Origin: Crenothrix sp. D3
GTDB taxonomy: Bacteria; Pseudomonadota; Gammaproteobacteria; Methylococcales; Methylomonadaceae
Direction of reading: 5' to 3'
Length of the DNA stretch: 64,000 nucleotides
Assembly (NCBI GenBank): GCA_002134785.1
Contig: MBQZ01000029.1
Span: 224,567-288,566 of the forward strand
Shown here: piece after piece, positions 37,041 to 48,340 of the stretch
Layout: each line of letters begins with the position of its first letter
How positions within the stretch are numbered: the stretch's first letter is position 1
Made by a program: the position numbers and the translations under genes
Notes under the pieces: model-generated
Databases searched by the model: none
Told to the model about the DNA's origin: nothing
Seen by the model: the letters and a program-made list of their open reading frames with translations, nothing else

Positions 37041-39977
37041 CTATTTTAGAAATTCAAGAATCGCTTCAGCTAATTTTTTTTGTTCAGCTGAGCCTTTTTT
37101 AAACACCTCTTCAGTAATGTCTTTTGCTGCTTGTGCATCACCCATATCAATATAAGCTCTTGCCAAATCTAACTTTGTTTCCATTTCGTCCATATCGTTC
37201 AAATCAGGGGAATCAAAATTAGAACCCTGTTCATCTACCCCAGTTGCAGGCATATCAAAGTCGAAGTCAAAGTCAATAACATTACTTGAGTTAATAGACT
37301 CAAAGTCGTCTTTGCTGTCCAGTGCTGGCGTTTCTGTGGCAACAGCAACGACTTCTGCTTTAGCATCGTCTAGCGCGAAGTCATCAAAATCAAAGGAATC
37401 AAAGTCGTCTTTGCTGTCCAGTGCTGGCGTTTCTGTGGCAACGGCAACGACTTCTGCTTTAGCATCGTCTAGCGCGAAGTCATCAAAATCCGACATATCG
37501 GTTTTTACTAAGGATACGTCAGAAACTGTCGTGGCATTAGTTGCGTTACTTCCAGAAACTGATTTGCTAGTTGTTTGGCTCACATTATTTTCAGTAATAA
37601 GTAATGTGGAATCAGGGCAAATTTCGCTACCCATTTCCATCACTTTCTCCCAAAAATCAACATCTCCTTTTTTGCCTTCTCCTGCTAATTTGCCCGCGTA
37701 TGCTTCGAAAGCGTCCCTATTTTCACTGGCATAGAAAATTTCTAAAAGCTTCAATTTGCATTCATCACGATCAGGCTGTTCTTTGATAGCGTCCCGCATC
37801 AATTCTTCGGCTTGTTGATAACGCCCATAAGCTAAATAAACATCCGCTTCAGAAATTGGATCAATATCATTCTGTTCGGTATCTATATCAAAACTATCCC
37901 AATCACCAAATGTACTTTGACCTTGAATTTCGGGTGAATTAAACGACGCATTAATGCTACCGCTTAGATTATCTTCACTCACGACAGGCTGAGTACCTTT
38001 AAGTTCAACTTTAGTCGAAGCAGGAGATTCCCATCCTTCAATAGCACGCTTACGATTTCTCCACCAAACAACCCCAAGCATAGAGAGTAAGCCCAATCCG
38101 CCGCCACCAACTATCAAGTAGTAGGGGTCAGATAATTCCATAAATACTGATTCATCTTTTGTAACTTCCGCTGGAACAACAGGTTTTATTGCTTCAATTG
38201 GTGCAACAGGCTTTACAACTTCCGCTGGAACAATAGGTTTTATTGCTTCAATTGGTGCAACAGGTTTTACAACTTCCGCTGGAACAACAGGTTTTATTGC
38301 TTCAATTGGTGCAACAGGCTTTACAACTTCCGCTGGAACAACAGGTTTTATTGCTTCAATTGGTGCAACAGGCTTTACGACTTCCGCTGGAACAACAGGT
38401 TTTATTGCTTCAATTGGTGCAACAGGCTTTACAACTTCCGCTGAAACAACAGGTTTTATTGCTTCAATTGGTGCAACAGGCTTTACGACTTCCGCTGGAA
38501 CAATAGGTTTTATTGCTTCAATTGGTGTCGCTGGCTTTATTGCTTCAAGTTGCACAACTGGTTGTATCAATTCAAAAGATGTTGCGGGCTTGATTACTTG
38601 AAGTGGTATTGATGGCTTTACCACTTCAATCGGTGCGACTGGCTTTACTGCTTCACTCGGTATAGCAGTGCTTATTACCTCCGGCACGATTACCTGAGCT
38701 TCATTTTTTATCGTATCAACTTTTTTTTCTTTAGTAGCAAGTGCTTTTTTCGTTGCCTTTAATTGTTTCTCAAGCGTGGCTACTTTGTTCAATAAGACCG
38801 TGTCTGCTGACGATGTAGCTAACTGTTTAGCGGTTTCTGGTGTTACTAATGGCTGCTCAGTAATTTTTTTTTGACTATTATCTACAGGAGCGACAGTTGA
38901 AATTTCTGGGTTTACTGTGTTTGCTGGTGTTAGAACAGGCTCATTGACAACTTCTTGTTTAGCAACGACTGCGTTAGGATATGGCAATGTTACGCCACTT
39001 TTCCACGCTTTTTTTTGCAAAGCATATTCGGCGTTTGCTTGAGCAGGGGATATTCTAACAATTTCTTTTCTTTCAGGGATTTGCAGGGTTTTTCCTGACA
39101 TTAAGCCAAACACATTGTTTCTCTGAAACGCATTAGGATTGGCTGTATAAATCGCTATTAGCATTTGTTCAACAGACACATTACGTTCTTTACTAAATTT
39201 TACCGCTACACTCCACAATGTTTGTTTGTTTACGGGACGATAACTGCTACCGCCACCGCTATGCGGAACATTTTCTTGCGGCGCACCTGTTCCTATAATA
39301 GGTTGATTAATAGCGTTTGTGGTGGGTTGATTGACCACGCTTGTTTTTGGCAAAAAAATATCGGTAACTGCTGATGGCTTACCAACAGCAACGGGTGCTG
39401 TGGTAACTACTGGCGGTTTTCTGGTAGCAACTGGAGTGACTGTGACCACGGGTGGTTTATCAACAGCAACGGGTGTAGCAGCAATTACGGCTGGTTTGTC
39501 AATTGCAACGGGTGCGGTTGCTGTAGCAACCACAGGCGGTTTACTAGTAGCAACTGGAGCAACAACAGGCACTGGAGTCTTATACGTTGAAGGCGGGTCA
39601 ATAAGTACCGTATATTCACGATACAAGCTACCTTTTGGCCAACTCACTTCGACCAATAAGTTCAAAAAAGGCTCTTTTAGAGCTTCTTTTGAACTCACCT
39701 TAATAGTCACCGTGCCTTTCGCATTAACTTCTGTTTTAAAGTTGATTTTTGATAAAAAATAAGTCCACGGTACACCCGCCTCATCAAATTTAGCAGCAGG
39801 AGCTAGGCTAACCTTGATGTCTGCCGCGCTTTCACCCGTAGACAGGGTTAATGGAATTTCAGCATTTAGATTTTGGTTCAGGGCTGAATGCAACTTAAAA
39901 TCGCCTATCCCTAATGGATACCCGACAACTGGGGTCAATAACGATAGTATCGCTAAAGTTTTAGTTAAATTGCGCAC
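37041..39977 (-). CDS. fimV: FimV-like pole/pilus-assembly protein
   Basis: An inner-membrane protein that binds peptidoglycan and helps place type IV pili and polar complexes. I choose the GTG at 39977, because AAGGAG lies exactly 6 bases before it and the signal peptide (RNLTKTLAILSLLTPVVG) starts there; the frame begins 9 codons earlier. Order: export signal, FimV N-terminal GIGDFKLHSALNQNLNAEIPL, Pro-rich linker, LysM-like segment (near 255-315), coiled coil (KKALATKEKKVDTI), 18-residue repeats, a membrane helix (YYLIVGGGGLGLLSMLGV), acidic cytoplasmic part with TPR, and the C-terminal FimV motif ETKLDLARAYIDMGD. About 978 residues, in the family range. Confidence 0.93.
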   Translation of the reverse strand: MRNLTKTLAILSLLTPVVGYPLGIGDFKLHSALNQNLNAEIPLTLSTGESAADIKVSLAPAAKFDEAGVPWTYFLSKINFKTEVNAKGTVTIKVSSKEALKEPFLNLLVEVSWPKGSLYREYTVLIDPPSTYKTPVPVVAPVATSKPPVVATATAPVAIDKPAVIAATPVAVDKPPVVTVTPVATRKPPVVTTAPVAVGKPSAVTDIFLPKTSVVNQPTTNAINQPIIGTGAPQENVPHSGGGSSYRPVNKQTLWSVAVKFSKERNVSVEQMLIAIYTANPNAFQRNNVFGLMSGKTLQIPERKEIVRISPAQANAEYALQKKAWKSGVTLPYPNAVVAKQEVVNEPVLTPANTVNPEISTVAPVDNSQKKITEQPLVTPETAKQLATSSADTVLLNKVATLEKQLKATKKALATKEKKVDTIKNEAQVIVPEVISTAIPSEAVKPVAPIEVVKPSIPLQVIKPATSFELIQPVVQLEAIKPATPIEAIKPIVPAEVVKPVAPIEAIKPVVSAEVVKPVAPIEAIKPVVPAEVVKPVAPIEAIKPVVPAEVVKPVAPIEAIKPVVPAEVVKPVAPIEAIKPIVPAEVVKPVAPIEAIKPVVPAEVTKDESVFMELSDPYYLIVGGGGLGLLSMLGVVWWRNRKRAIEGWESPASTKVELKGTQPVVSEDNLSGSINASFNSPEIQGQSTFGDWDSFDIDTEQNDIDPISEADVYLAYGRYQQAEELMRDAIKEQPDRDECKLKLLEIFYASENRDAFEAYAGKLAGEGKKGDVDFWEKVMEMGSEICPDSTLLITENNVSQTTSKSVSGSNATNATTVSDVSLVKTDMSDFDDFALDDAKAEVVAVATETPALDSKDDFDSFDFDDFALDDAKAEVVAVATETPALDSKDDFESINSSNVIDFDFDFDMPATGVDEQGSNFDSPDLNDMDEMETKLDLARAYIDMGDAQAAKDITEEVFKKGSAEQKKLAEAILEFLK
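37300..37500 (-). repeat. Duplicated 99-bp block in fimV
   Basis: Two nearly identical blocks encode FDDFALDDAKAEVVAVA followed by TETPALDSKDDF in the acidic cytoplasmic part of FimV. They differ at very few bases, so the duplication is recent. Confidence 0.85.
38160..38525 (-). repeat. Tandem 54-bp repeats in fimV
   Basis: Six complete and one partial 18-residue units of the form VVPAEVVKPVAPIEAIKP lie just before the membrane helix. Units vary only at a few positions (VVSAEVV, IVPAEVV). Copy number can change without shifting the frame. Confidence 0.92.
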
Positions 39978-40046
39978 ACCACTCTCCTTCACACGAGTTA
40001 CCACAGTCTTATACCACCAACAGTAAAATATACAGACAAGCTTAGC

Positions 40047-41069
40047 CTAGATGTATTTTTTTACCAGCACTTCTGCAATTTGTACGCTGTTTAGTGCCGC
40101 GCCTTTACGCACATTATCACCAACGACCCATAAATCAATGCCTTGAGGATGCGATATATCTTCGCGAATACGCCCGACAAATACATTATCATTGCCAGCA
40201 GATTCAGTCACGGCGGTAGGATAACTGCCATCAGTACGGTCATCTATTACCGTTATTCCTTCAGCTTGTTTAAGCAAGGCTTTAACGGCTTCGGCAGTAA
40301 TTTTATCACGCGTTTCAATGTGTACTGCTTCGGAATGACCATAAAACACAGGTACACGCACCGCAGTCGCATTCACTAACACGCTATCATCACCCAGAAT
40401 TTTTTTAGTTTCCCAGACCATTTTCATTTCTTCTTTCGTGTAACCGTTATCCATAAAAACATCAATTTGTGGCAACACATTAAAGGCAATTTGTTTGGGA
40501 TAAACGCTAGGCACTATAGGCTGTAAGCTCAGTAAATTAGTAGTTTGTTTAACTAATTCTTCTATTGCTTCTTTACCTGTCCCTGATACTGCTTGATAAG
40601 TACACACATTAATACGCGTGATACCGACCGCATCATAAATAGGCTTCAAGGCTACTAACATTTGAATCGTTGAACAATTAGGATTAGCGATAATTCCGCG
40701 ATTTTTATAATCGGCGATTTTTTCGGGATTCACTTCAGGAACAACCAGCGGAATATCATCGTCATAGCGAAACTGTGAGGTATTATCAATGACAATACAC
40801 CCTGCGGCAGCAGCAATAGGCGCGTAAATTTCTGAAATCGAAGCACCTGGCGAAAATAAACCGATTTGCGCTTTAGAAAAATCAAAGGTTGCTAAATCTT
40901 CTACTTTTAACGACCCACCTTTAAAAGGAATACGTTTGCCAACTGAATTACTACTGGCTAACGCATACACTTCACCGACTGGAAAATTTCGTTCTTCTAA
41001 AATAGTCAGCATCGCTTCACCGACTGCGCCAGTCGCACCAACGACTGCCACGTTATACAGTTTTGTCAC
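40047..41069 (-). CDS. asd: Aspartate-semialdehyde dehydrogenase
   Basis: Makes aspartate semialdehyde from aspartyl phosphate, the branch point to lysine, threonine and methionine, and the substrate of DapA above. I take the GTG at 41069 with GGAG 6 bases upstream, giving 340 residues; the frame's ATG at 41081 has no ribosome site. The NADP motif VVGATGAVGE is at the N-terminus, the nucleophile Cys (132) is in NPNCSTIQ, and PVFYGHSEAVH supplies the catalytic His region. asd beside fimV is a common gammaproteobacterial order. Confidence 0.95.
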   Translation of the reverse strand: MTKLYNVAVVGATGAVGEAMLTILEERNFPVGEVYALASSNSVGKRIPFKGGSLKVEDLATFDFSKAQIGLFSPGASISEIYAPIAAAAGCIVIDNTSQFRYDDDIPLVVPEVNPEKIADYKNRGIIANPNCSTIQMLVALKPIYDAVGITRINVCTYQAVSGTGKEAIEELVKQTTNLLSLQPIVPSVYPKQIAFNVLPQIDVFMDNGYTKEEMKMVWETKKILGDDSVLVNATAVRVPVFYGHSEAVHIETRDKITAEAVKALLKQAEGITVIDDRTDGSYPTAVTESAGNDNVFVGRIREDISHPQGIDLWVVGDNVRKGAALNSVQIAEVLVKKYI

Positions 41070-41093
41070 ATTGTTCTCCATTTTGTTAATGTT

Positions 41094-42139
<1,046 letters not shown>

Positions 42140-42601
42140 ATGCGCGTTGAAGACATCATGACCACCAAAGTATTTACCGTCGAACAGAACGATTTAATTG
42201 ATCGAGTGTTTTTCCTCATTCACTATGAAAAAATTCGTCATTTACCTGTTGTTGAAAAAAATAAAGTCATTGGTATTGTTTCCGACCGAGATTTGTACAA
42301 AGTCTTAGGTCCAAAAAATAATTCTAATGTTATCGAAGGCAACACAGAACTGCACGTTGTCCACAAAAAAGTACAAAATATCATGCACCGAGGTGTCATC
42401 ACTATTCACCCTGATGCGTATGCCTCTGAAGCGGCAACCATAATGGTAAATAATAGAATTGGTGCGTTACCCGTGGTTGACAAAGACAATCATTTGCTAG
42501 GTATCATCTCTGCCACTGACATATTGCGTGTTTTTTCTAAAATTGAAAAAGCCAGTGAATCGCGAAGCAAACGTATTGAGAACGGTACTGCTCATAAATA
42601 A
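42140..42601 (+). CDS. Two-CBS-domain protein
   Basis: A 153-residue soluble protein made almost entirely of a tandem CBS pair (about residues 1-60 and 72-137). Each copy ends with the typical GIVSDRDL or GIISATDI strand-helix. Such pairs bind adenine nucleotides and sense energy state, but the partner is unknown. It has TAGGAG upstream and a strong terminator just after the stop, so it is monocistronic. It stands before the sucAB operon. Confidence 0.92.
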   Translation: MRVEDIMTTKVFTVEQNDLIDRVFFLIHYEKIRHLPVVEKNKVIGIVSDRDLYKVLGPKNNSNVIEGNTELHVVHKKVQNIMHRGVITIHPDAYASEAATIMVNNRIGALPVVDKDNHLLGIISATDILRVFSKIEKASESRSKRIENGTAHK

Positions 42602-42602
42602 T

Positions 42603-42630
42603 AAAAAGCCCCTTCCTAGGGGCTTTTTTT
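42603..42630 (+). terminator. Rho-independent terminator of the CBS gene
   Basis: AAAAAGCCCC-TTCCTA-GGGGCTTTTTTT: a stem of 4 GC pairs and flanking A-T pairs, followed by a T-run. It begins one base after the stop codon. Confidence 0.92.
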
Positions 42631-42754
42631 TAACTCAAACATCACGCCTCATAAAGACATTAAAAAGTGACCTCAGTAGTTGCTTGGCAATCAACAGCTT
42701 CTGACTTACTATAAAGATAAATTCTCACGTCACAAGTTGGATAACTACTTTACA

Positions 42755-45580
42755 ATGAGTTCATTGATTAAATTTTTTCAAGAATCCTCTTCACTCTATG
42801 GCAGTAACGCTAGTTTTATTGAAGACTTATATGAGCGTTTTTTAGAAGACCCTGAATCTGTTGAGGTCAGTTGGCAAGACCATTTTAAAAGCATTCATCA
42901 AGGTAGTCATTACGAAACGCCGCACAGTCCAGTCGTTGAGCGTTTTGCGCAACTAGCCATAAAGTCACCCAGCAGACTAGCGGCACTGCAAGGCTTTACT
43001 CAAGAAAGTGTACAAAAACAATCTGCCGTTGCTCGACTGATCAACCATTACCGTGTGCGTGGACATCAAATTGCTAACAATAATCCATTAGGTACAACAG
43101 CCCTATCCCCAGCTGATCTCGATCCAAGTTATTATGGTCTTGCTGAACCTGATATGGATACTTTGTTCGATACGGGTGCGTTATATGGCATAGATAGACT
43201 ACCGTTACGCGACATTATTACCAGCTTAAAAGAAATTTACTGTGGCAGTATTGGCTCCGAATATATGCACATTGTGGATACAAAAATTCGCCGCTGGTTA
43301 ATTGCTCGCTTAGAAAGTTCTAAAACCAACTTAGTAATTGATGCTGAAAAAAAACGTTTAACGCTCAAATTGCTTACTGCTGCTGAAGGCATAGAAACTC
43401 ACTTACAAAATAAATTTGTCGGGCAAAAACGCTTTTCTTTAGAAGGTGGTGAAGCCTTAATTCCTGTATTGGATGAGATAATTCAATGCGCAGGGGCTAA
43501 AGGGGCTAAAGAATTGGTTATTGGCATGGCGCATCGTGGACGCTTAAATGTACTGGTTAATATTTTAGGCAAAAGTCCAGCCAGCTTATTTGATGAATTT
43601 GCAGGCAAAGCTAAACCGTCAGCGGGTACGGGTTCGGGTGATGTTAAATATCACATGGGCTTTTCGTCAGACGTTGGTACAGAAGGTGGCGCGGTACATT
43701 TAACACTGGCATTTAACCCCTCTCATTTAGAAATTATCAATCCAGTGGTTGAAGGCTCAGTTAAAGCCCGTCAAGATCGCTCAAGTGATGATGGTAAAGC
43801 GACCATTATTCCTATATTAATTCATGGTGATGCGGCTTTTTCAGGGCAAGGTATCGTCATGGAAACCCTCAATATGTCACAAACGCGTGCCTTTTCTACA
43901 GGCGGCACAATACATATTGTGATTAACAATCAAATTGGCTTCACGACCAGTGATCCACGCGATGCCCGTTCCACGCTCTACTGCACCGACATTGCCAGTA
44001 TGATTCACGCACCTGTGTTTCACGTCAACGGCGATGACCCAGAAGCCGTGTTATTTGTGACAAAACTCGCGCTAGATTTTCGTATGCTGTTCCAAAAAGA
44101 TGTGGTTATCGACCTTATTTGTTATCGCCGTTTAGGGCATAACGAAGCGGATGAACCTGCGACCACGCAGCCGTTGATGTACAAAAAAATTCGTACTCAC
44201 AAAACCACACGCAAACTGTATGCGGAAAAACTGATTAGCGAAGGGGTGATTACGCCAGAACAGTCTCTCGCAATGGAACAGGATTACCAAAAATTACTAG
44301 AAGCAGGTCAAGTGGTCTCTCGACCTGTATTATCAAGCGATAATTATCTGTATAGCACGCAATGGAATAAATTTCTCAATAATAGTTGGGACACGCCCTG
44401 TGATACCGCAATTACTATGCAGCAGCTACGCTTCTGTAATGAGCGTATGCAGCAACTTCCTGTCGGCTTTGAATTACACCCGCGTGTTGCTAAAGTCATG
44501 GAAAACCGCCGTAAAATGGCAGCAGGTGCAATGCCCTTAGACTGGGGGTTTGCAGAAAATTTAGCTTATGGCTCGCTGGCAGCTGAAAAACATAATATTC
44601 GCCTCACAGGGCAAGACGTAGGACGCGGAACATTTGTTCACCGTCACGCCGTATTGCATAATCAAACCCAGAACAATACCTACACACCCATAGAAAATAT
44701 GGCTGAAGATCAAGGGCAAGTACAAATTTTTGATTCGCTGCTGTCTGAAGCGGGTGTACTCGGTTTTGAATACGGCTACAGCACTACTACACCACATACC
44801 TTAGTGGTATGGGAAGCGCAATTTGGCGATTTTGCTAATGGTGCGCAAGTTGTTATTGACCAATTTATCAGTTCTGGCGAAACTAAATGGGGACGGCTAT
44901 GCGGTTTAGTCATGTTACTGCCACATGGTTTTGAAGGGCAAGGCCCTGAACATTCCTCAGCGCGGTTAGAGCGTTATTTACAATTGTGTGCCGAGCATAA
45001 TATGCAGGTGTGTAACCCGACAACCCCCGCGCAAATCTTCCATTTATTGCGTCGGCAAATGATTCGTCCCTATCGCAAACCATTGATTGTGATGAGTCCT
45101 AAAAGTTTATTACGCCACAAATTAGCGATTTCCAGCTTGGAAGACCTAACGACAGGACAATTTCAGCCTGTTATCGGTGAGCAAGACGACATCAACCCTA
45201 AAAAAGTAACGCGACTAATACTCTGTACAGGCAAGGTGTATTACGATTTACTCGAAGCCCGTCGCGAAGACAATCTTAAACACGTCGCCATTGTCCGTCT
45301 TGAACAAATATATCCCTTTCCTAGTGACTTATTCAAAGCAGAAATAGCCAAATATACCCATTTAAAAGAATTTGTCTGGTGTCAGGAAGAACCTAAAAAT
45401 CAAGGGGTTTGGTATAATTCCAATCACCACTTTGTTGATAGCTTAGACTCGCGTATCAGTGTCACTTACGCTGGGCGCGTTGCCTCTGCCGCGCCTGCGG
45501 TAGGTAAATTTCACATCCATATTGAACAACAAAAAGCCGTCGTTCACGACGCGCTCTACGGCAAACTTTCAGGAAAATAA
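42755..45580 (+). CDS. sucA: 2-oxoglutarate dehydrogenase E1
   Basis: Thiamine-dependent decarboxylating subunit of the TCA-cycle 2-oxoglutarate dehydrogenase complex. The 941 residues from ATG 42755 match the family; the longer frame's 25 residues upstream are not conserved in character. The N-terminal segment [16 protein letters not shown] binds the E2 core in relatives. [18 protein letters not shown] and NNQIGFTTS belong to the thiamine-diphosphate site. The C-terminus runs to 2 bases before sucB, so the genes are co-transcribed. Confidence 0.96.
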   Translation: MSSLIKFFQESSSLYGSNASFIEDLYERFLEDPESVEVSWQDHFKSIHQGSHYETPHSPVVERFAQLAIKSPSRLAALQGFTQESVQKQSAVARLINHYRVRGHQIANNNPLGTTALSPADLDPSYYGLAEPDMDTLFDTGALYGIDRLPLRDIITSLKEIYCGSIGSEYMHIVDTKIRRWLIARLESSKTNLVIDAEKKRLTLKLLTAAEGIETHLQNKFVGQKRFSLEGGEALIPVLDEIIQCAGAKGAKELVIGMAHRGRLNVLVNILGKSPASLFDEFAGKAKPSAGTGSGDVKYHMGFSSDVGTEGGAVHLTLAFNPSHLEIINPVVEGSVKARQDRSSDDGKATIIPILIHGDAAFSGQGIVMETLNMSQTRAFSTGGTIHIVINNQIGFTTSDPRDARSTLYCTDIASMIHAPVFHVNGDDPEAVLFVTKLALDFRMLFQKDVVIDLICYRRLGHNEADEPATTQPLMYKKIRTHKTTRKLYAEKLISEGVITPEQSLAMEQDYQKLLEAGQVVSRPVLSSDNYLYSTQWNKFLNNSWDTPCDTAITMQQLRFCNERMQQLPVGFELHPRVAKVMENRRKMAAGAMPLDWGFAENLAYGSLAAEKHNIRLTGQDVGRGTFVHRHAVLHNQTQNNTYTPIENMAEDQGQVQIFDSLLSEAGVLGFEYGYSTTTPHTLVVWEAQFGDFANGAQVVIDQFISSGETKWGRLCGLVMLLPHGFEGQGPEHSSARLERYLQLCAEHNMQVCNPTTPAQIFHLLRRQMIRPYRKPLIVMSPKSLLRHKLAISSLEDLTTGQFQPVIGEQDDINPKKVTRLILCTGKVYYDLLEARREDNLKHVAIVRLEQIYPFPSDLFKAEIAKYTHLKEFVWCQEEPKNQGVWYNSNHHFVDSLDSRISVTYAGRVASAAPAVGKFHIHIEQQKAVVHDALYGKLSGK

Positions 45581-45581
45581 T

Positions 45582-46808
45582 ATGAGCATCGAAGTCTTAG
45601 TACCCGCCTTACCCGAATCCGTTGCCGATGCAACCCTGATTACTTGGCATAAACAAGCAGGCGACACAGTCAATAAAAACGATAGCCTCGTTGATTTGGA
45701 AACCGATAAAGTCACTCTCGAAGTGACCGCATCACACGCAGGCATATTGACTAAAATACTCAAAGAAGCTGGCTCGATAGTGGTTGGTGGTGAATTACTT
45801 GCAGTCATAGAAGAAGGTGGCGAACAAATCCAGCAAGCATCGACCGCGCCACAAACTGCCGAAACTCCAGTTGAACACGTTAAAGAAACTGGCATTCCGC
45901 TCAGTCCGTCAGTACGCCGTTTGATTAATGAAAACACCCTAAACCCTGCGGAAATTACAGGTACAGGCAAAAGTGGTCGTCTCACTAAAGTCGATATAAT
46001 TGATCACCTTAACAAACAAACACCCGAAAAATCTGCGCCTATCACGCCACCACCCATAGAAAAAGTAGAGTCAAGTTGTAATCCCGCGCCCATAACTGCG
46101 TCAAATCTACGCCCTGAACAGCGCGTTCCCATGACTCGACTAAGAGCAAAAATCGCCGAACGCTTGTTACAAGCTCAACAAAATGCGGCGATGCTCACTA
46201 CCTTTAATGAAGTCAATATGCAGGCAGTGATTGATCTGCGTAATCAATACAAAACGCGCTTTGAACAAAAACATGAAGTAAAACTAGGTTTTATGTCATT
46301 TTTTGTTAAAGCCTCTGTTGAAGCATTAAAAAAGTTTCCTGCGGTCAATGCCTCTATTGATGAGACCGACGTTATTTATCATGGCTACTACGATTTAGGG
46401 ATTGCTGTTAGCACCCCAAAAGGCTTAATCGTGCCTGTGTTGCGCGATGCTGACCAACTAGATTTTGCAGGTATCGAAAAAAGTATCAGTGATTACGGCA
46501 CAAAAGCCCGTAACAACAGCTTAACTTATGATGATTTAAAAGGCGGTACATTTACTATTACCAATGGCGGTGTATTTGGCTCAATGCTATCCACTCCCAT
46601 ACTTAATCCACCACAATGCGCTATTCTAGGAATGCACGCTATTAAAGACCGTGCCGTGGTTGAAAATGGTCAAATTGTGGTTCGCCCCATTATGTATCTT
46701 GCTCTTTCTTATGACCACCGCTTAGTCGATGGTCGCGAAGCCGTACAGTTTCTAGTCACTATCAAAGAATGTCTGGAATCTCCCGCTCACCTACTGCTGA
46801 ACATTTAA
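45582..46808 (+). CDS. sucB: Dihydrolipoyl succinyltransferase E2
   Basis: Core of the 2-oxoglutarate dehydrogenase complex. A single lipoyl domain has Lys43 in [10 protein letters not shown], then a peripheral-subunit-binding domain ([13 protein letters not shown]), then the catalytic domain ending with the family motif [13 protein letters not shown] that carries the catalytic His and Asp. 408 residues is typical. The start is set at ATG 45582, one base after the sucA stop, since the longer frame overlaps sucA. Confidence 0.96.
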   Translation: MSIEVLVPALPESVADATLITWHKQAGDTVNKNDSLVDLETDKVTLEVTASHAGILTKILKEAGSIVVGGELLAVIEEGGEQIQQASTAPQTAETPVEHVKETGIPLSPSVRRLINENTLNPAEITGTGKSGRLTKVDIIDHLNKQTPEKSAPITPPPIEKVESSCNPAPITASNLRPEQRVPMTRLRAKIAERLLQAQQNAAMLTTFNEVNMQAVIDLRNQYKTRFEQKHEVKLGFMSFFVKASVEALKKFPAVNASIDETDVIYHGYYDLGIAVSTPKGLIVPVLRDADQLDFAGIEKSISDYGTKARNNSLTYDDLKGGTFTITNGGVFGSMLSTPILNPPQCAILGMHAIKDRAVVENGQIVVRPIMYLALSYDHRLVDGREAVQFLVTIKECLESPAHLLLNI

Positions 46809-46812
46809 GACT

Positions 46813-48264
46813 ATGACAGACTCACCAACACATTACGACGTTATCGTCATCGGTGCAGGGCCAGCGGGTTACACTGCGGCTCTGCGTTGTGCGCAACTCG
46901 GCTTAAAAACTGCCTGTATTGATAATTGGCTAGATAAAGACGGTCAAAGTGGACTAGGCGGTTTTTTTCTCAACGCAGGTTGCCTTGCTTCCCTCGCCTT
47001 GCTGGAATCAGCAAAAATTTACCACACCTTAACGCACGATTTAAAAAAACACGGCATCTCTGCACAAGCGATTACACTTGATGTACCGTTAATGATTCAA
47101 CGCAAAAACGACATTATTCAAGCCCTCAGGCTCAACATTGCCGAAGCCTTTGCTTATCATCACATTGACCGCTACCCTGCCAGAGGTAAATTGCTCAATA
47201 ATCGACAAGTTGAAGTCACTTTTGTTGGTGATTCAGAGCGTCCACCTGTCATATTAGATGCCAACCACATTATTTTAGCAACCAGCTCTACGCCTGTTAA
47301 ATTAGCCTGCGCACCTGTCGATAACGAATTTATTATTGATTCGGTTGCCGCGTTAAACCTCAGCTGTGTTCCGAAAAAATTAGCCATTATTGGCGCGGGT
47401 GTTGTTGGACTGGAATTAGCGGCTATTTGGAGTCGGCTGGGTGCGGAAGTTGTTTTATTAGATGCGCAAGAAAAATTTTTATCCATACTCGATGAACAGA
47501 TTGCCATTGAAGCCTATCAAATCTACAGTGCGCAAGGCTTAGATATACGCATGGGAGCGCGAGTAACCGCGACTAAAAAAGATCATAAAAAAGTCAATAT
47601 TGACTACCAAGATCGAGATGGCACACACACTCTGCGCGTTGATAAACTCATTGTTGCTTCAGGTAAATCACCCAATACCGAAAACCTAGCTGACTCTAAC
47701 GCCGAGTTACTGCTGGATGAAAATGGTTACGTCCACGTCAATGAAAACTGCCGAACTAACTTGCCAGGTGTTTACGCTATTGGTGATTTATCCTTACTTG
47801 GCCCTATGTTGGCGCATAAAGGGATAGAAGAAGGTGTCTTTGTCGCCGAACAAATTGCGGGGATACACACCCCCATTGATTACGACATTCTGCCTAGCGT
47901 TATTTATACTGATCCTGAAATTGCGTGGGTGGGTCAAACTGAGCAAGCATTACACGCCATGGGCGAAGCCATCAAAGTGAGTGTTTTTCCGCTAAAAACC
48001 AACGCCCGCGCTCAAGCCATAGGCAAAACCGAAGGCTTGGTTAAAATCATTGCTCATGCCGACACCGATGCTTTATTAGGTGTTCACATCATCGGCGCAT
48101 ACGCCTCTGAACTCATCACTGAAGCTGTATTAGCTATGGGATTTTCTGCCAGTAGCGAAGATTTAGCCAGCACCATACACGCCCATCCTGCTCTGTCTGA
48201 AGCCTTGCATGAAGCGGCACTCGGATTTAAAAATAAATCAATGTATTCACTGTTAAGTAAATAA
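46813..48264 (+). CDS. Dihydrolipoamide dehydrogenase-like protein lacking one redox Cys
   Basis: A 483-residue flavoprotein of the Lpd/glutathione reductase family, third gene of the sucAB operon. FAD binding GAGPAGYTAAL and NAD binding IIGAGVVGLELA are normal, and the C-terminal HAHPALSEALHE keeps the active-site His and Glu. However, the redox motif normally GGTCLNVGC reads GGFFLNAGC: Cys57 remains but the first Cys is Phe52, and the next PSK is ASL. It therefore cannot form the usual disulfide that oxidises dihydrolipoamide. It may have another redox role or depend on another Lpd. The frame is intact throughout, which suggests it is selected. Confidence 0.85.
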   Translation: MTDSPTHYDVIVIGAGPAGYTAALRCAQLGLKTACIDNWLDKDGQSGLGGFFLNAGCLASLALLESAKIYHTLTHDLKKHGISAQAITLDVPLMIQRKNDIIQALRLNIAEAFAYHHIDRYPARGKLLNNRQVEVTFVGDSERPPVILDANHIILATSSTPVKLACAPVDNEFIIDSVAALNLSCVPKKLAIIGAGVVGLELAAIWSRLGAEVVLLDAQEKFLSILDEQIAIEAYQIYSAQGLDIRMGARVTATKKDHKKVNIDYQDRDGTHTLRVDKLIVASGKSPNTENLADSNAELLLDENGYVHVNENCRTNLPGVYAIGDLSLLGPMLAHKGIEEGVFVAEQIAGIHTPIDYDILPSVIYTDPEIAWVGQTEQALHAMGEAIKVSVFPLKTNARAQAIGKTEGLVKIIAHADTDALLGVHIIGAYASELITEAVLAMGFSASSEDLASTIHAHPALSEALHEAALGFKNKSMYSLLSK

Positions 48265-48340
48265 CATTTGAAAGTGGAGTCCAAAAACACAACGTGGACT
48301 CCACTTATCAAAACTTGCACAGACTGACCCTATAAAACCC

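Noticed and set aside
38243..38506. Plus frame rich in Leu-Gln repeats
   Set aside because: It is the antisense of the fimV 54-bp repeats; periodic DNA gives open frames on both strands.
38160..38525. Possible CRISPR array
   Set aside because: The units are contiguous, without unique spacers, and encode the FimV repeat in frame.
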